55,358 bases of DNA from positions 1-55,358 of the forward strand of contig JAQYVF010000023.1 in NCBI GenBank assembly GCA_030145625.1, in the 5' to 3' direction. The first letter of the stretch is position 1. Every line of letters starts with the position of its first letter. The DNA comes from Desulfocapsa sp. (GTDB lineage Bacteria > Desulfobacterota > Desulfobulbia > Desulfobulbales > Desulfocapsaceae). A model generated the notes under the pieces. It made no database searches. It was not told the DNA's origin and saw only the letters and a list, made by a program, of their open reading frames with translations. The translations under genes were made by a program, and so were the position numbers. Below are positions 43,993 to 53,906 of the stretch, one piece after another.

Positions 43993-44448
43993 ATGAAAAT
44001 AGCAATTTCAGCAACAGGCAGTACTACAGACTCTATGGTTGACCCGCGTTTTGGCAGGGCAGCATGGCTCCTCATCATAGACAGCAGCACCGGCAATTTG
44101 ATCGAGGCTATAGACAACTCTCAAGGCCGGGAAGTTGCTCATGGAGCAGGAATCAGCGCTGCAGCCCTGGTCGCCGACAAAGGCGTCGAAGCAGTACTCA
44201 CCGGAAGAGTCGGCCCAAAGGCTCTCCCGGTCATGGAAAAGGCGGGTATCAAAATGATAAATAATGTCAGCGGCAGCATCCTGGAAGCTCTCACCCAATT
44301 TAGCGGAAACATCGCCGAAACCTTTCCACCTGAGACAAACAAAACAGTGGAGGGTGCAGCACCAGTATCTCAAGGAGAATGCGGTTGCGGTAAAGGCCAG
44401 GGTAAAGGAATGGGGAATGGCCAAGGACGCGGTCAATGTCGCAGATAA
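43993..44448 (+). CDS. NifX/NifB-associated (dinitrogenase Fe-Mo cofactor biosynthesis) family protein
   Basis: A 151-residue protein starting with MKIAISATGSTTDSMVDPRFGRAAW (first 20 residues show the family: PRFGRA). It has DNSQGREVAHGAGI, VEAVLTGRVGPKAL and a Gly/Cys-rich tail (GECGCGKGQGKG...GQC). The family binds Fe-S or Fe-Mo cofactors or precursors. It is not evidence for nitrogen fixation here, because no nif genes are present and such proteins commonly stand beside MinD/ferredoxin ATPases in anaerobes, as they do here. The tail Cys residues could hold a cluster. Confidence 0.9.
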   Translation: MKIAISATGSTTDSMVDPRFGRAAWLLIIDSSTGNLIEAIDNSQGREVAHGAGISAAALVADKGVEAVLTGRVGPKALPVMEKAGIKMINNVSGSILEALTQFSGNIAETFPPETNKTVEGAAPVSQGECGCGKGQGKGMGNGQGRGQCRR

Positions 44449-44567
44449 AAAGTAGACAAGACTCCTCTCATTCCTTTTGAACCCTGCACCAGTGCCCATC
44501 CTCTACGGTTAGACTCCCAAACAGACGGAAGTGAGGTACGGGTAAACTCTTCTCGGAGAATATTAGT

Positions 44568-45407
44568 ATGCAGATAGCAGTTGCCAGCGGTAAAGGCGGC
44601 ACCGGAAAAACAACGATTTCTACCAGCCTTGTCCTCTGTGCTGATGAACCGGTACAGTACCTTGACTGTGACGTGGAAGAACCCAATGGCCACATTTTCC
44701 TGAAACCGGACCTCATTTACAGTGAAACCTGTTCGGTGACTGTCCCAAAGATTGACGAATCACTTTGCACACTCTGTGGCGAATGCCGCGATATATGCAG
44801 ATACAATGCCATTATCCAGTTTGGTGAAAACGTGATGACCTTTCCTGAACTCTGTCACTCCTGCCTGGGCTGCTTCCGGGTTTGCGATGAGGAGGCTATC
44901 ATGCAAGCAAGAAGAGAGATCGGGGTACTGCAATGGGGGATGGCCGACACTATCCACTTTGTTCATGGTCGAGTCCGAATCGGGGAAGCCATGGGCGTGC
45001 CCTTACTCAAGGCTGTGAAGAAAAAGGCGGACAGCAAAAAACTGGTCATCATTGATGCCCCACCCGGCACATCATGTCCCTTCGTGGAAAGTATCAAAGA
45101 TGCCAACTACGTCATCCTGGTGACGGAGCCCACGCCCTTCGGCCTCCATGATCTGAAACTCGCTGCCACTGTACTAAAGAACTTTAATCTTCCGGGTGGT
45201 GTCATCATCAACCGCTCCGACCTGGGAGATGACCGGGTAGTCCAGTGGTGCAAAGCCGAAAGCATACCGATTCTACTCCAGATCCCCTTTCAACGATCCA
45301 TTGCTGAAGGGTATGCCCAGGGACAAAACCTGGTGGAGACAGTTCCGGAGTTGCGCGACACTTTTCGCGACCTGGTGAGAAACCTGAATATGACAGTCGG
45401 CTGTTAA
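44568..45407 (+). CDS. MinD/Mrp-type ATPase with inserted 2x[4Fe-4S] ferredoxin domain (first of pair)
   Basis: A 279-residue P-loop protein. The deviant Walker A KGGTGKTT (9-16) and DAPPGTSCP mark the MinD/NifH/Mrp class. A ferredoxin segment is inserted after residue 60, with two CxxCxxCxxxC sets (Cys67, 70, 73, 77 and Cys96, 99, 102, 106). Family members are thought to assemble, carry or insert Fe-S clusters. The genes for the NifX-like protein and a second, similar ATPase flank it, the latter only 10 bp away, so the two ATPases may form a heterodimer. Confidence 0.93.
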   Translation: MQIAVASGKGGTGKTTISTSLVLCADEPVQYLDCDVEEPNGHIFLKPDLIYSETCSVTVPKIDESLCTLCGECRDICRYNAIIQFGENVMTFPELCHSCLGCFRVCDEEAIMQARREIGVLQWGMADTIHFVHGRVRIGEAMGVPLLKAVKKKADSKKLVIIDAPPGTSCPFVESIKDANYVILVTEPTPFGLHDLKLAATVLKNFNLPGGVIINRSDLGDDRVVQWCKAESIPILLQIPFQRSIAEGYAQGQNLVETVPELRDTFRDLVRNLNMTVGC

Positions 45408-45417
45408 GGGAGAAGAG

Positions 45418-46281
45418 ATGAAAGAAGTATTGATCGTAAGTGGCAAAGGCGGGACAGGAAAGACCAGCATCGTCGGCTCCTTTGCCCATATGGCGGAAAA
45501 TAAAATCCTGGTGGACTGCGATGTTGATGCCTCGGACCTCCACCTTCTCCTTGCCCCACGCCCCAGAGAAGCACATGACTTTCGCTCCGGCGTCAAGGCC
45601 CGAGTAGAGACAGACAAATGCAATGCCTGCGGTCTCTGTGCCGAACTCTGCCAATTTGAAGCCGTAAGCATGGAGGAAACCGCATCCATCTCCTCTCTTT
45701 CCTGCGAAGGCTGTGCTATCTGCTCTCATTATTGTCCGGAACAGGCCATTTCCCTGGACGAAAACCACTGTGGTTCCTGGTATATCTCAGACACCGACTA
45801 CGGACCTCTGGTCCACGCGCAACTCTTTGCCGGGGAAGAAAACTCGGGCAAACTGGTCTCCCACATCAAGAGTCAGGCACGACAACTGGCAGAATCGACC
45901 ATGACGGAACTCATCCTCATCGACGGTGCGCCCGGTATAGGCTGTCCGGTCATCGCCTCTCTTTCAAATGTGGATATGACACTCATCATCACCGAACCCA
46001 GCCAGTCAGGACAACATGACCTGGAGAGGATCCTTGACCTGACCGACCACTTCAAGCTTCCTGCCATGGTCTGCATCAACAAATGGGACCTCCACCCTGA
46101 GATGAGCGAAAAAATCGAAACGACCTGTCACAATCGGGATGTAGAAATTCTTGGTAAAATCCCCTTTGATCCAATGGTGGTTGCCTGCCAAGTCCAGGGA
46201 GTTCCGGTGACCAACAGCGATATAAGCCTGGCAGCCTATTCGATAAAAAGCCTTTGGAATAACTTGCAAAAAAGGATTTAA
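45418..46281 (+). CDS. MinD/Mrp-type ATPase with inserted 2x[4Fe-4S] ferredoxin domain (second of pair)
   Basis: A 287-residue paralogue of the preceding protein: SGKGGTGKTS at 8-17, DCDVDASDLHLLLAP, ferredoxin Cys sets at 68, 71, 74, 78 and 96, 99, 102, 106, then DGAPGIGCPVIAS and ITEPSQSGQHDLERI. The Cys spacing is the same as in the first copy although the sequences have diverged. Start at an ATG with GGGAGAAGAG upstream. It ends ~100 bp before fumarase. Confidence 0.93.
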   Translation: MKEVLIVSGKGGTGKTSIVGSFAHMAENKILVDCDVDASDLHLLLAPRPREAHDFRSGVKARVETDKCNACGLCAELCQFEAVSMEETASISSLSCEGCAICSHYCPEQAISLDENHCGSWYISDTDYGPLVHAQLFAGEENSGKLVSHIKSQARQLAESTMTELILIDGAPGIGCPVIASLSNVDMTLIITEPSQSGQHDLERILDLTDHFKLPAMVCINKWDLHPEMSEKIETTCHNRDVEILGKIPFDPMVVACQVQGVPVTNSDISLAAYSIKSLWNNLQKRI

Positions 46282-46378
46282 AAAAGCTCTTTTTTTTCAG
46301 TTATCATTGTTTTGTGTTCAATGTTAAAATGCTCTTACAAAGAAGTAACAATGAGAACCATCTTTGGGAGAGCTTTTT

Positions 46379-47899
46379 ATGACCATCATCAGCAGTCAGG
46401 ATTTTATCAGCTCCATTACCGACAGTCTGCAATATATTTCTTACACCCACCCCCGCGACTTTGTCCAGGCCATGGCCCGGGCCTATGAACAAGAGGAAAG
46501 CCAGGCAGCCAAAGACGCCATGGCCCAGATCCTCATCAATTCCAGAATGGCAGCCATGGGACAGCGTCCCATCTGTCAGGATACCGGCATCGTAACCGTC
46601 TTTCTCAAGATTGGCATGAACTGCCGTTTTGACACCGACCAGAGTATTCAGGAACTGGTAGACGAGGGAGTACGCCATGCCTATCTTAATCCAGACAACC
46701 CCTTACGGGCCTCGGTGGTTGCAGATCCAGCCGGTAAACGGCTCAACACCCGGGACAATACCCCGGCAGTCATCTATACCGAACTGGTCACTGGCTCCGC
46801 CATTGATATTCGCATTGCAGCCAAGGGCGGCGGTTCGGAAAACAAGAGCCGTTTTGTTACCCTCAACCCCAGCGATTCCATTGTCGACTGGGTAGTGCGT
46901 ACTGTTCCCACCATGGGGGCGGGCTGGTGTCCTCCGGGAATCCTTGGAATAGGAATCGGAGGAACGGTGGACAGGGCCATGGTGCTTGCCAAAGAGTCTC
47001 TGATGGAGCCCATTGATATCCAGGAGCTGATAGCCAGGGGTCCGGCAAACAGAATAGAAGAGTTGCGCCTGGATATTTATGAAAAGGTCAACGAACTGGG
47101 GATCGGGGCACAGGGTCTGGGTGGCCTGACCACGGCTCTTGATGTCAAGATCCTTGATTGCCCAACCCATGCCGCCTCTCTCCCCGTGGCCATGATCCCC
47201 AACTGTGCTGCCACCCGGCACATTCACTTCACTCTCGATGGCACTGGACCTGCTGAGTTTGCCCCGCCTCGCCTGGAAGACTGGCCAGAGATCAAATGGG
47301 AAGTAGGGAAAGGCGTCAAACGAGTTCAACTCGACGGAATCACTGCCGAAGAAACCGCCTCCTGGCAGCCGGGCGAAACTCTGCTCCTCAACGGTACGAT
47401 TCTCACCGGCCGGGATGCCGCCCATCGCAGGATCCAGAGCCTGCTCGAAGCAGGAAATCCCCTTCCCGATGGCGTCGATTTCAAAGGAAAATTCATCTAC
47501 TATGTCGGCCCGGTTGATCCCATCGCAGGCGAGGCCGTAGGACCGGCCGGCCCCACCACCTCCACCCGCATGGATAAATATACGGAGATGATGCTCAGCC
47601 AGACCGGCCTCATGGGCATGATCGGAAAATCGGAACGGGGAGATACGGCCATTGATTCCATCCGTCGCCATGGAGCCGTCTATCTCATGGCCGTGGGCGG
47701 CGCTGCCTATCTGGTTTCCAAGTCCATCAAAAAGGCAAGAGTCGTGGCCTTCGAAGACTTAGGGATGGAGGCGATCTACGAATTCGAGGTTCAGGATATG
47801 CCTGTTACCGTGGCGGTTGACAGCAGTGGGGAGTCCGTCCACAAAACAGGCCCTGCCCTCTGGAGCCAGAAAATACGGGACTACCGAGAACGCAAATAG
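46379..47899 (+). CDS. Fumarate hydratase, class I (one-chain, Fe-S)
   Basis: A 506-residue enzyme from the ATG at 46379, with GGGAGAG 6 nt upstream. The alpha part has RPICQDTGIVTVFLKIG and GAGWCPPGILGIGIGGT, with Cys residues and IPNCAATRHI providing the three cluster ligands. The beta part has GPTTSTRMDKYTEMML and AVYLMAVGGAAYL. This is the fused FumA/FumB-like form that interconverts fumarate and malate using a [4Fe-4S] cluster and is oxygen-sensitive, fitting an anaerobe. No partner subunit gene is needed or present. Confidence 0.95.
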   Translation: MTIISSQDFISSITDSLQYISYTHPRDFVQAMARAYEQEESQAAKDAMAQILINSRMAAMGQRPICQDTGIVTVFLKIGMNCRFDTDQSIQELVDEGVRHAYLNPDNPLRASVVADPAGKRLNTRDNTPAVIYTELVTGSAIDIRIAAKGGGSENKSRFVTLNPSDSIVDWVVRTVPTMGAGWCPPGILGIGIGGTVDRAMVLAKESLMEPIDIQELIARGPANRIEELRLDIYEKVNELGIGAQGLGGLTTALDVKILDCPTHAASLPVAMIPNCAATRHIHFTLDGTGPAEFAPPRLEDWPEIKWEVGKGVKRVQLDGITAEETASWQPGETLLLNGTILTGRDAAHRRIQSLLEAGNPLPDGVDFKGKFIYYVGPVDPIAGEAVGPAGPTTSTRMDKYTEMMLSQTGLMGMIGKSERGDTAIDSIRRHGAVYLMAVGGAAYLVSKSIKKARVVAFEDLGMEAIYEFEVQDMPVTVAVDSSGESVHKTGPALWSQKIRDYRERK

Positions 47900-47990
47900 C
47901 AGGTAACAGGCCTTCCCGTCACCTGAAGACCATTAGCCAGACCAGGAAGACAATAATTGTAGCACGAAACGAATTTCCGACAGGAACATC

Positions 47991-50900
47991 ATGATAAAAA
48001 AACACAAAATTTGTTGGTTCAGGGGAAATGTATTTTCCACTCTGCTATGGACAGCTCTTCTTATACTCTCTACCAGTTGCAATCAGAGTATGGCCAGTAC
48101 GCTTCGCATAGATACCGGTTTTACTCCTACTTTTACTGATAACTTCCAAGGAGATTTTGTCTATATCAATGGCATCCGGGAACAAAAAGATGGGAAAGTC
48201 CTGGTCGCCGGCTGGTTTGACAATGTTAATGGCACCAGTCGCCGCAGCATTGCCCGAGTCAACGGCAATGGTTCATTGGATTTAAGCTACAACCCAGGAA
48301 GCGGTGTCGACAATGAGATCAAAACTATCGGCCTGCAGACAGATGACCGCGCAATCCTGGCCGGTTATTTTGATAGCGTAAACAGTGTCAGCAAAAAAAA
48401 TCTGGCCAGACTCAATCTTGACGGTTCCCTTGACACCTCTTTCACTGCCCGGGCCGACTCACCGATCTGGGCCATGGATATTTTAGACGACATCATTACC
48501 ATTGGCGGCCAGTTTTCGGAAGTTAATGCTTTCGGACGGGAAAATGTAGCCCGCTTAAATGCTAATGGCAGTCTTGACAGCACCTTTAATCCTTACGCAG
48601 GTGTAACCTCTGGAGGCGGCACTCATTGGGTCCGCGCCGTGGCCACCATCCCCACCATTATCGATTTACTTGGCACGCGAGCCGACAAGGTCCTGGTGGG
48701 AGGCGATTTCACCTCGTTTAATTACGCTCCCTACAAAGGGCTGGTCCGCCTGACCAACACCGGTACCGTGGACACCTCCTTTTCCATAGGCTCCGGCTTT
48801 AACGATAACAGCATGGTTACCTCCCTGGCCGTCCAACCCGATGGCAACTATCTCGTCGGCGGAACCTTTATCAGCTTTAATGGGACGCCCCGTTATAGAA
48901 TTGCCCGCCTCCTCAGTACAGGCGCCTTAGATACCTCCTTTAACTGCGTGGTCAACGGCGGCTATGGAGAGGTTGACTCCATAGCCCTGCAGGAGGACGG
49001 CAGGATTGTTATCGGCGGTAATTTTACCACGGTAAACGGGATGGCCAGAATGAATGTGGCCCGCCTGAACCCGGACGGCAGCCTCGACATGGAGTTCAAT
49101 CCCGGTGCCGGTACCGACGCCACTGTGAAAACCGTTGTCTCCACAGGCCAGGGTCAGATTCTCCTTGGCGGCTTTTTCACTTCGGTAAACGGTGAAAGTC
49201 GTGCACATGTGGCCCGCTTCAACGGCGATCCATCCATGGCCGGCGGAGCAGCCAATCCCTACACCGTCTTTGCAGGGGGCAAGGATGACTGGAAGCAAAT
49301 CAATCTGCCCAGGCCCACCGTAAATAGTGGCACCCTCGACCTGCTGGTTGAAGGTACACTCTATTACCTTTCAACCGTGGGTCCGCCAATCTACCTTCAT
49401 CTCACCTATAATTCCAACCAGCATAAACCTTCTTCAATCAGTTTTGGCAATCGATGGAGCTTTCTCTATGAATCCTCAATTCTTCGCCAAAGTACCAACC
49501 AGATCCTTCTCCGCAAAGGCACAGGTGAACAGGAGACCTATACCAGCCTGATCAATCTGACCAGTGCAACCCCAATCGCCCCCGTCACTCTGAGTCCTGT
49601 AAAAGGGAAATTCAATCAGCTGATCTGTTATGGAACCTATTGGGAATACATAGAAAAAGACACCGGCTACACTTACAGATTTGACGAACTGAGTTCCGCC
49701 CTGCCTGCCTATCTGACCAGTATCAGCGACCGAAACGCCAATACCGTGACCATTACCACAGACCTCAACACAGGCCGTATCCAGAAGATTATCGGGCCCG
49801 CCAACAGAGAGATCAGTTTTACCTATACCCCCGCCGGCTATTGCAGCAAGATCACGGTGCCGGATGGACGAACAGTTGAGTTTCTCTACGATGGATTCGG
49901 ACAACTCGTCCAGGTCAAGGACATGATTGGCTACCTTGGAAAATACACCTATGATAACGGCTTAATAACAAAAAGTGACTTGGGTGGTTACGGTTCCACC
50001 GGCGGTGGACATGAAATGACCTTCACCTACGGTGACAAGACCTGGGGGAACGGAAAATATGTCTCCGCAACCCAGTCGGCAATGGGCAAGACCCTGATTG
50101 CACCGATTAACAACAGTATCAATCAGGTGCGATGGACCGACCCCCGGGGCCAGGTGACAACCATGAAGACAGAAAACGGAAGAACCACCGGTGTTGTTGA
50201 TCCATCCGGGGCTAACCGTTCTTTGAGTTATGTGGAAGGCATGCTCAGCAAGTACACCAGCGGCACAGGGCAAAACACCTCTTTTGAGTATGACAGCCGT
50301 GGCAATACCACAGGGTCCACCGATGCCACGGGCAAAAAAACCAGCTATTTTTACGATTCCAAAAACAACCTGATCCAACGTCGAGACGCCCTGGGAAACA
50401 CTACAATTTTTGATTACGACGGAGACAACAACCTGATACGGGTCCGCTATCCCAATAGTACTGCTCTAAATTTTGCTTTCTCCCCCAAGGGACAATTAAC
50501 GACGTATACCAATGCACGAGGAAAAATCACCAGCTATGCATACGACAGCTACGGCAATCTGTTAACAATCACGTCACCGGATGGTGGCATTGTCACCTAT
50601 ACCTACGGGAGTACAGACAAATACAGTCGCTGTTATAAGACCACCGATAGCCGTGGCAATCAAAAGACATACTCCTATGACAAAAACAACAGAATTACCG
50701 CGGTATCTTATGGCGCTAGCATCCCCTATGATGCCCAGGTACGCTATACCTATAACGCACTGGATCTCCTCTCAGCAACAGATGAGCTGGGCAAAACAAC
50801 GCGGGTACAGCGCAATGACAATTCCCAGATTACCTGGATCTTTGATCCACTGAACAGGGCAACACAATTTCAATACGACCCCAATGGCAATCTGACCAAA

Positions 50901-52895
50901 CAGATCAACCCCCTGGGCCAGAGTATCAAAACCAGTTATAACGCATCCAGCCGGCCTGTTCAAACCACTGACCCCATGAACAAAACCCTGCTGAGGAACT
51001 ATGACCCAGAGGGCAACCTGCTCTACTTAAGAGATGCCAATTACAACACCACCAATTTCACCTATGATGCCAATAATCGCCTGAAGACCATCAGAAATCC
51101 CCTGGACCAGACTATCACCAAGACCTACGATGCTCTGGGACAGGAGACCGAGACGGAAAACAACCGCGGGATCAAGGTAATCCGCGAATATGACAAAGTC
51201 GGCAATGTAGTCAGAAAATCATATGATGGTTCGATACAGGTCGATTATGCTTATGATGCCTCCAACAATCTCCTTTCTTCCGACCACACCACCCTGGGCA
51301 CAAAAACCTATACCTATAATGACAGCGGCAGGGTAGCGACCATCACCTGGCCGGACTCCAAAAGCGTCTCCTTTCTGTATAACAGTGAAGGACATGTCAC
51401 CTCTACAACCTATCCTGACGGCCTGGCTGTTTCCTATTCCTATGACAGCTTCTGTCGTCGTAAACTGCCTTCCGAATTCCGACATGGTCCCCCCGATGAT
51501 GTCAGCCCTCACAAAGAAAAAAAGAACCAGGTAACCACCATGTCCTGGCCAGGCGGTTCGCTTTCCCTACAATACGACAAGGCCGGTAATCTCCTGGAGG
51601 AAAACAGATCCAACGGTACCGTTTCCAGCTACCTCTATGATGTGAACCGCAAAATCACTGCCATCAATCACAAGTATGGGACTACCAGTTTCCTCAGTAT
51701 CAATAATATCTATGATGACGCGGGCAGACGCCTTTCCTCCCTTGACAGTCAGTCCATGACCCCTCCCCTCCCTGCCGGCGCGGCGAACATCAGCTATGAC
51801 AATGCGAACCAGATGCTTTCCTATGGTTCCACCAATTTCAGCAATGATGCAGACGGGAACGTGACAGCCATCGGCGGCTCATTTGCCGCAAGCTATGACG
51901 CGGAGAACCGACCCGTCACCACCATCAACGGAGCGACCACCACCTACTCCTTTGATGGCGAGGGGAATCCCTACCGTATTGTCAAAAACGGCGTTACTCA
52001 GTACTACCACTTTGATCATGGAGGAAGGCTGTTATTTATCAGTGACTTTACCGGCAACATGGTCTCCCGTTTCCTCTACCGGGGCAATCGCCTGGTCGCC
52101 CAACAGGCCCAAAACAGCCTATGGTATTTTTATCATTTCAGTACAAACGGCAACACCCTCGCCATGACCAAAAGTGATGGCACAGTGGTGGCCGAATATG
52201 CCTATTCACCCCATGGCCTGTATACCTCACTGGGAACCCCACCCTATAATCCCTTTACCTTTGCCGGTCAGTTCGGTGTCCTGCAACAGGAAGGTGATAT
52301 TTTCCTCATGACAAACCGAATGTATATGGCCACAACCGGCCGTTTCCTGCAACGAGACCCGCTGGGATTGACCGGAGGCGTGAATCTTTACGTCTATGCC
52401 GGGAATAATCCCGTGGGCTACGTTGACCCCCAGGGAACATTTGAACTGGACCCCGGCGACATCGACGAGGCCCCGCAGACTTCCGAAGGCACGGCTGACC
52501 TGGACACCGAGGAACTCCCTTATCACACGGATGAGGGTATTGATCCGGAAACCGCAGATGCGATTGCCGAAACGGTTGATGACGCACTGGCCCTTTATGG
52601 CTCGGTTCCCGGTTCCCCCAATGGCAATTTTGTCAATGCAGCCCGGGCAACCAGAGATGGCAATTACGCCAAGGCAGCCTGGGAAGTCTGCAAGGGTGCC
52701 ATTGGCTGTGCGCCGGGACCTGGCACAGCCATCAATATCGCCATTGATACCACGGAAACGCTTCTGGCAAACGCCAAAGGCAATGGTGGAAAAAAAGTTT
52801 CAGGTGGATATCAAAAGCCTAAGCTCAAATCAAAGGACGGCCGAGATTTATCACGCTATGGATTACGCCAGGAACTTGGAGGCCCGCCAAGGTGA
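47991..52895 (+). CDS. Large exported delta-60 repeat / RHS (YD-repeat) protein
   Basis: A 1634-residue protein. The N terminus has a membrane-spanning signal (LLWTALLILSTSCNQSMAS); it may be a lipoprotein (Cys in STSC, weak lipobox) or be cut after MAS. Residues ~45-415 hold about seven delta-60 beta-propeller units (pattern: DGK.LVGG.F...NG..R..IARL..DGSLDTSF). Residues ~440-1480 are RHS/YD repeats (YDSYGNL, YDANNRL, YDPNGNL) that build a hollow beta shell, closing with FLQRDPLGLTGGVNLYVYAGNNPV then DPQG (~1482). The last ~150 residues are unique, acidic at first and basic at the end, with no nuclease motif I recognise. An odd non-repeat patch (CRRKLPSEFRHGPPDD) lies near residue 1155. It is possibly a polymorphic toxin or a surface adhesin. 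Confidence 0.92.
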   Translation: MIKKHKICWFRGNVFSTLLWTALLILSTSCNQSMASTLRIDTGFTPTFTDNFQGDFVYINGIREQKDGKVLVAGWFDNVNGTSRRSIARVNGNGSLDLSYNPGSGVDNEIKTIGLQTDDRAILAGYFDSVNSVSKKNLARLNLDGSLDTSFTARADSPIWAMDILDDIITIGGQFSEVNAFGRENVARLNANGSLDSTFNPYAGVTSGGGTHWVRAVATIPTIIDLLGTRADKVLVGGDFTSFNYAPYKGLVRLTNTGTVDTSFSIGSGFNDNSMVTSLAVQPDGNYLVGGTFISFNGTPRYRIARLLSTGALDTSFNCVVNGGYGEVDSIALQEDGRIVIGGNFTTVNGMARMNVARLNPDGSLDMEFNPGAGTDATVKTVVSTGQGQILLGGFFTSVNGESRAHVARFNGDPSMAGGAANPYTVFAGGKDDWKQINLPRPTVNSGTLDLLVEGTLYYLSTVGPPIYLHLTYNSNQHKPSSISFGNRWSFLYESSILRQSTNQILLRKGTGEQETYTSLINLTSATPIAPVTLSPVKGKFNQLICYGTYWEYIEKDTGYTYRFDELSSALPAYLTSISDRNANTVTITTDLNTGRIQKIIGPANREISFTYTPAGYCSKITVPDGRTVEFLYDGFGQLVQVKDMIGYLGKYTYDNGLITKSDLGGYGSTGGGHEMTFTYGDKTWGNGKYVSATQSAMGKTLIAPINNSINQVRWTDPRGQVTTMKTENGRTTGVVDPSGANRSLSYVEGMLSKYTSGTGQNTSFEYDSRGNTTGSTDATGKKTSYFYDSKNNLIQRRDALGNTTIFDYDGDNNLIRVRYPNSTALNFAFSPKGQLTTYTNARGKITSYAYDSYGNLLTITSPDGGIVTYTYGSTDKYSRCYKTTDSRGNQKTYSYDKNNRITAVSYGASIPYDAQVRYTYNALDLLSATDELGKTTRVQRNDNSQITWIFDPLNRATQFQYDPNGNLTKQINPLGQSIKTSYNASSRPVQTTDPMNKTLLRNYDPEGNLLYLRDANYNTTNFTYDANNRLKTIRNPLDQTITKTYDALGQETETENNRGIKVIREYDKVGNVVRKSYDGSIQVDYAYDASNNLLSSDHTTLGTKTYTYNDSGRVATITWPDSKSVSFLYNSEGHVTSTTYPDGLAVSYSYDSFCRRKLPSEFRHGPPDDVSPHKEKKNQVTTMSWPGGSLSLQYDKAGNLLEENRSNGTVSSYLYDVNRKITAINHKYGTTSFLSINNIYDDAGRRLSSLDSQSMTPPLPAGAANISYDNANQMLSYGSTNFSNDADGNVTAIGGSFAASYDAENRPVTTINGATTTYSFDGEGNPYRIVKNGVTQYYHFDHGGRLLFISDFTGNMVSRFLYRGNRLVAQQAQNSLWYFYHFSTNGNTLAMTKSDGTVVAEYAYSPHGLYTSLGTPPYNPFTFAGQFGVLQQEGDIFLMTNRMYMATTGRFLQRDPLGLTGGVNLYVYAGNNPVGYVDPQGTFELDPGDIDEAPQTSEGTADLDTEELPYHTDEGIDPETADAIAETVDDALALYGSVPGSPNGNFVNAARATRDGNYAKAAWEVCKGAIGCAPGPGTAINIAIDTTETLLANAKGNGGKKVSGGYQKPKLKSKDGRDLSRYGLRQELGGPPR

Positions 52896-52981
52896 AACCT
52901 GAAACCAGAAGACAATACATCTACATCACCTGCAAGTTCGTTGGTTATCTTACTGAAAATCTGCTGAGCAAACGACCTATT

Positions 52982-53440
52982 ATGAAAAATATCACCCTGT
53001 GTTCACTATTCCTATTGCCCTTCCTCTCATTGTGTCCAGCAGCAGAGGCCGGAAATGCCTATTACGAGTATGACGCCAATGGACGTTTGCTGCAGTGCAA
53101 CTACTCAAGTCAGGCCATGGTAAGATATACCTACGATGCAGTGGGTAATGCCACATCCATTACCAGCTTCCAGGCTGCCCCCTTTGTCGATTCAGACAGT
53201 GACGGGATCGACGACAACTGGGAACTCTTCTATTTTCAATCACTGCAGATCGCAAATGGGACAACAGATTTCGACAAGGATGGGTATACAGACTTAGATG
53301 AATATCTCCTGTGGAAGGCAGGAACCCTTGATGACAGCGGTGTCGCATTCACCCCACTCACCTATAACCTGGGTCCGAAAAATCCTTCCAAGAACAGTAT
53401 TTTGCTGATGATTATACCGGTGCTTTCTGCGAACCGGTAA
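52982..53440 (+). CDS. Small secreted protein with one YD repeat and calcium-loop repeats
   Basis: The frame opens inside the end of the RHS gene, but the ATG at 52982 begins a clear signal peptide (LCSLFLLPFLSLCPAAEA), giving 152 residues. The mature start has a single RHS-type unit (YYEYDANGRLLQCNY, VRYTYDAVGNATSI), followed by two Asp-rich loops like thrombospondin type 3/EF-hand loops (DSDSDGIDDNWE and DFDKDGYTDLDEYL). It may be a detached piece of a larger RHS gene or a small companion of it. Its hydrophobic end is ILLMIIPVLSANR, which could be a crude membrane anchor. Confidence 0.78.
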   Translation: MKNITLCSLFLLPFLSLCPAAEAGNAYYEYDANGRLLQCNYSSQAMVRYTYDAVGNATSITSFQAAPFVDSDSDGIDDNWELFYFQSLQIANGTTDFDKDGYTDLDEYLLWKAGTLDDSGVAFTPLTYNLGPKNPSKNSILLMIIPVLSANR

Positions 53441-53489
53441 AGAGAGAAAACGGAGTTATAATTCGAACCGATATTCCAACAGGAACATT

Positions 53490-53777
53490 ATGAGACAAAC
53501 AAACAAAATCGGTTCGGTGAGAACACGTTTAACCACTTCTCTCTTCCTAGCGATACTTTCTATCATATCTATCAACTGCGACCTGGCTAAAGCTGAAATT
53601 CTTCGACAGGATGACATGCCCCATGGCAGCGGTGTTTATACTTATCCCGATGGTAGGAAAACGAAACAGACGTTTAATATGGGCCAGCTGCTTTCAGAGG
53701 AAGAAATAGTTTCACAAAATTCTGAAAAGAAGCCATACACGCCACCATCTGGCCATCGATGGCAAAAAGCCAAATAG
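53490..53777 (+). CDS. Small secreted MORN-like protein
   Basis: A 95-residue protein with a signal peptide (LTTSLFLAILSIISINCDLAKA) and one MORN-like unit, HGSGVYTYPDGRKTKQTF. The 26 bases before its ATG closely resemble those before the RHS gene at 47991 (both end TTCC.ACAGGAACAT.ATG), a hint that this leader was duplicated. Function unknown. It lies between the YD-repeat gene and a long secreted helical protein gene, all on one strand. Confidence 0.7.
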   Translation: MRQTNKIGSVRTRLTTSLFLAILSIISINCDLAKAEILRQDDMPHGSGVYTYPDGRKTKQTFNMGQLLSEEEIVSQNSEKKPYTPPSGHRWQKAK

Positions 53778-53906
53778 CATAAGAATACTTGTAACATATG
53801 TGTTTCCCCAATTTTCATCTATTTTCTTACAGCTATAATAGCTATTCCGCCGGGTGTATCTGTTTGCAAGAAGATTTCTGATACCAACAATAAAACTGAA
53901 GGTTCT

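Noticed and set aside
43993-44448. Evidence for nitrogen fixation from a NifX-family protein
   Set aside because: No nif structural or regulatory genes are present; this family commonly stands with MinD/ferredoxin ATPases in non-fixing anaerobes.
46703-47671. 322-codon open frame on the minus strand
   Set aside because: Antisense to class I fumarase, whose frame carries all family motifs.
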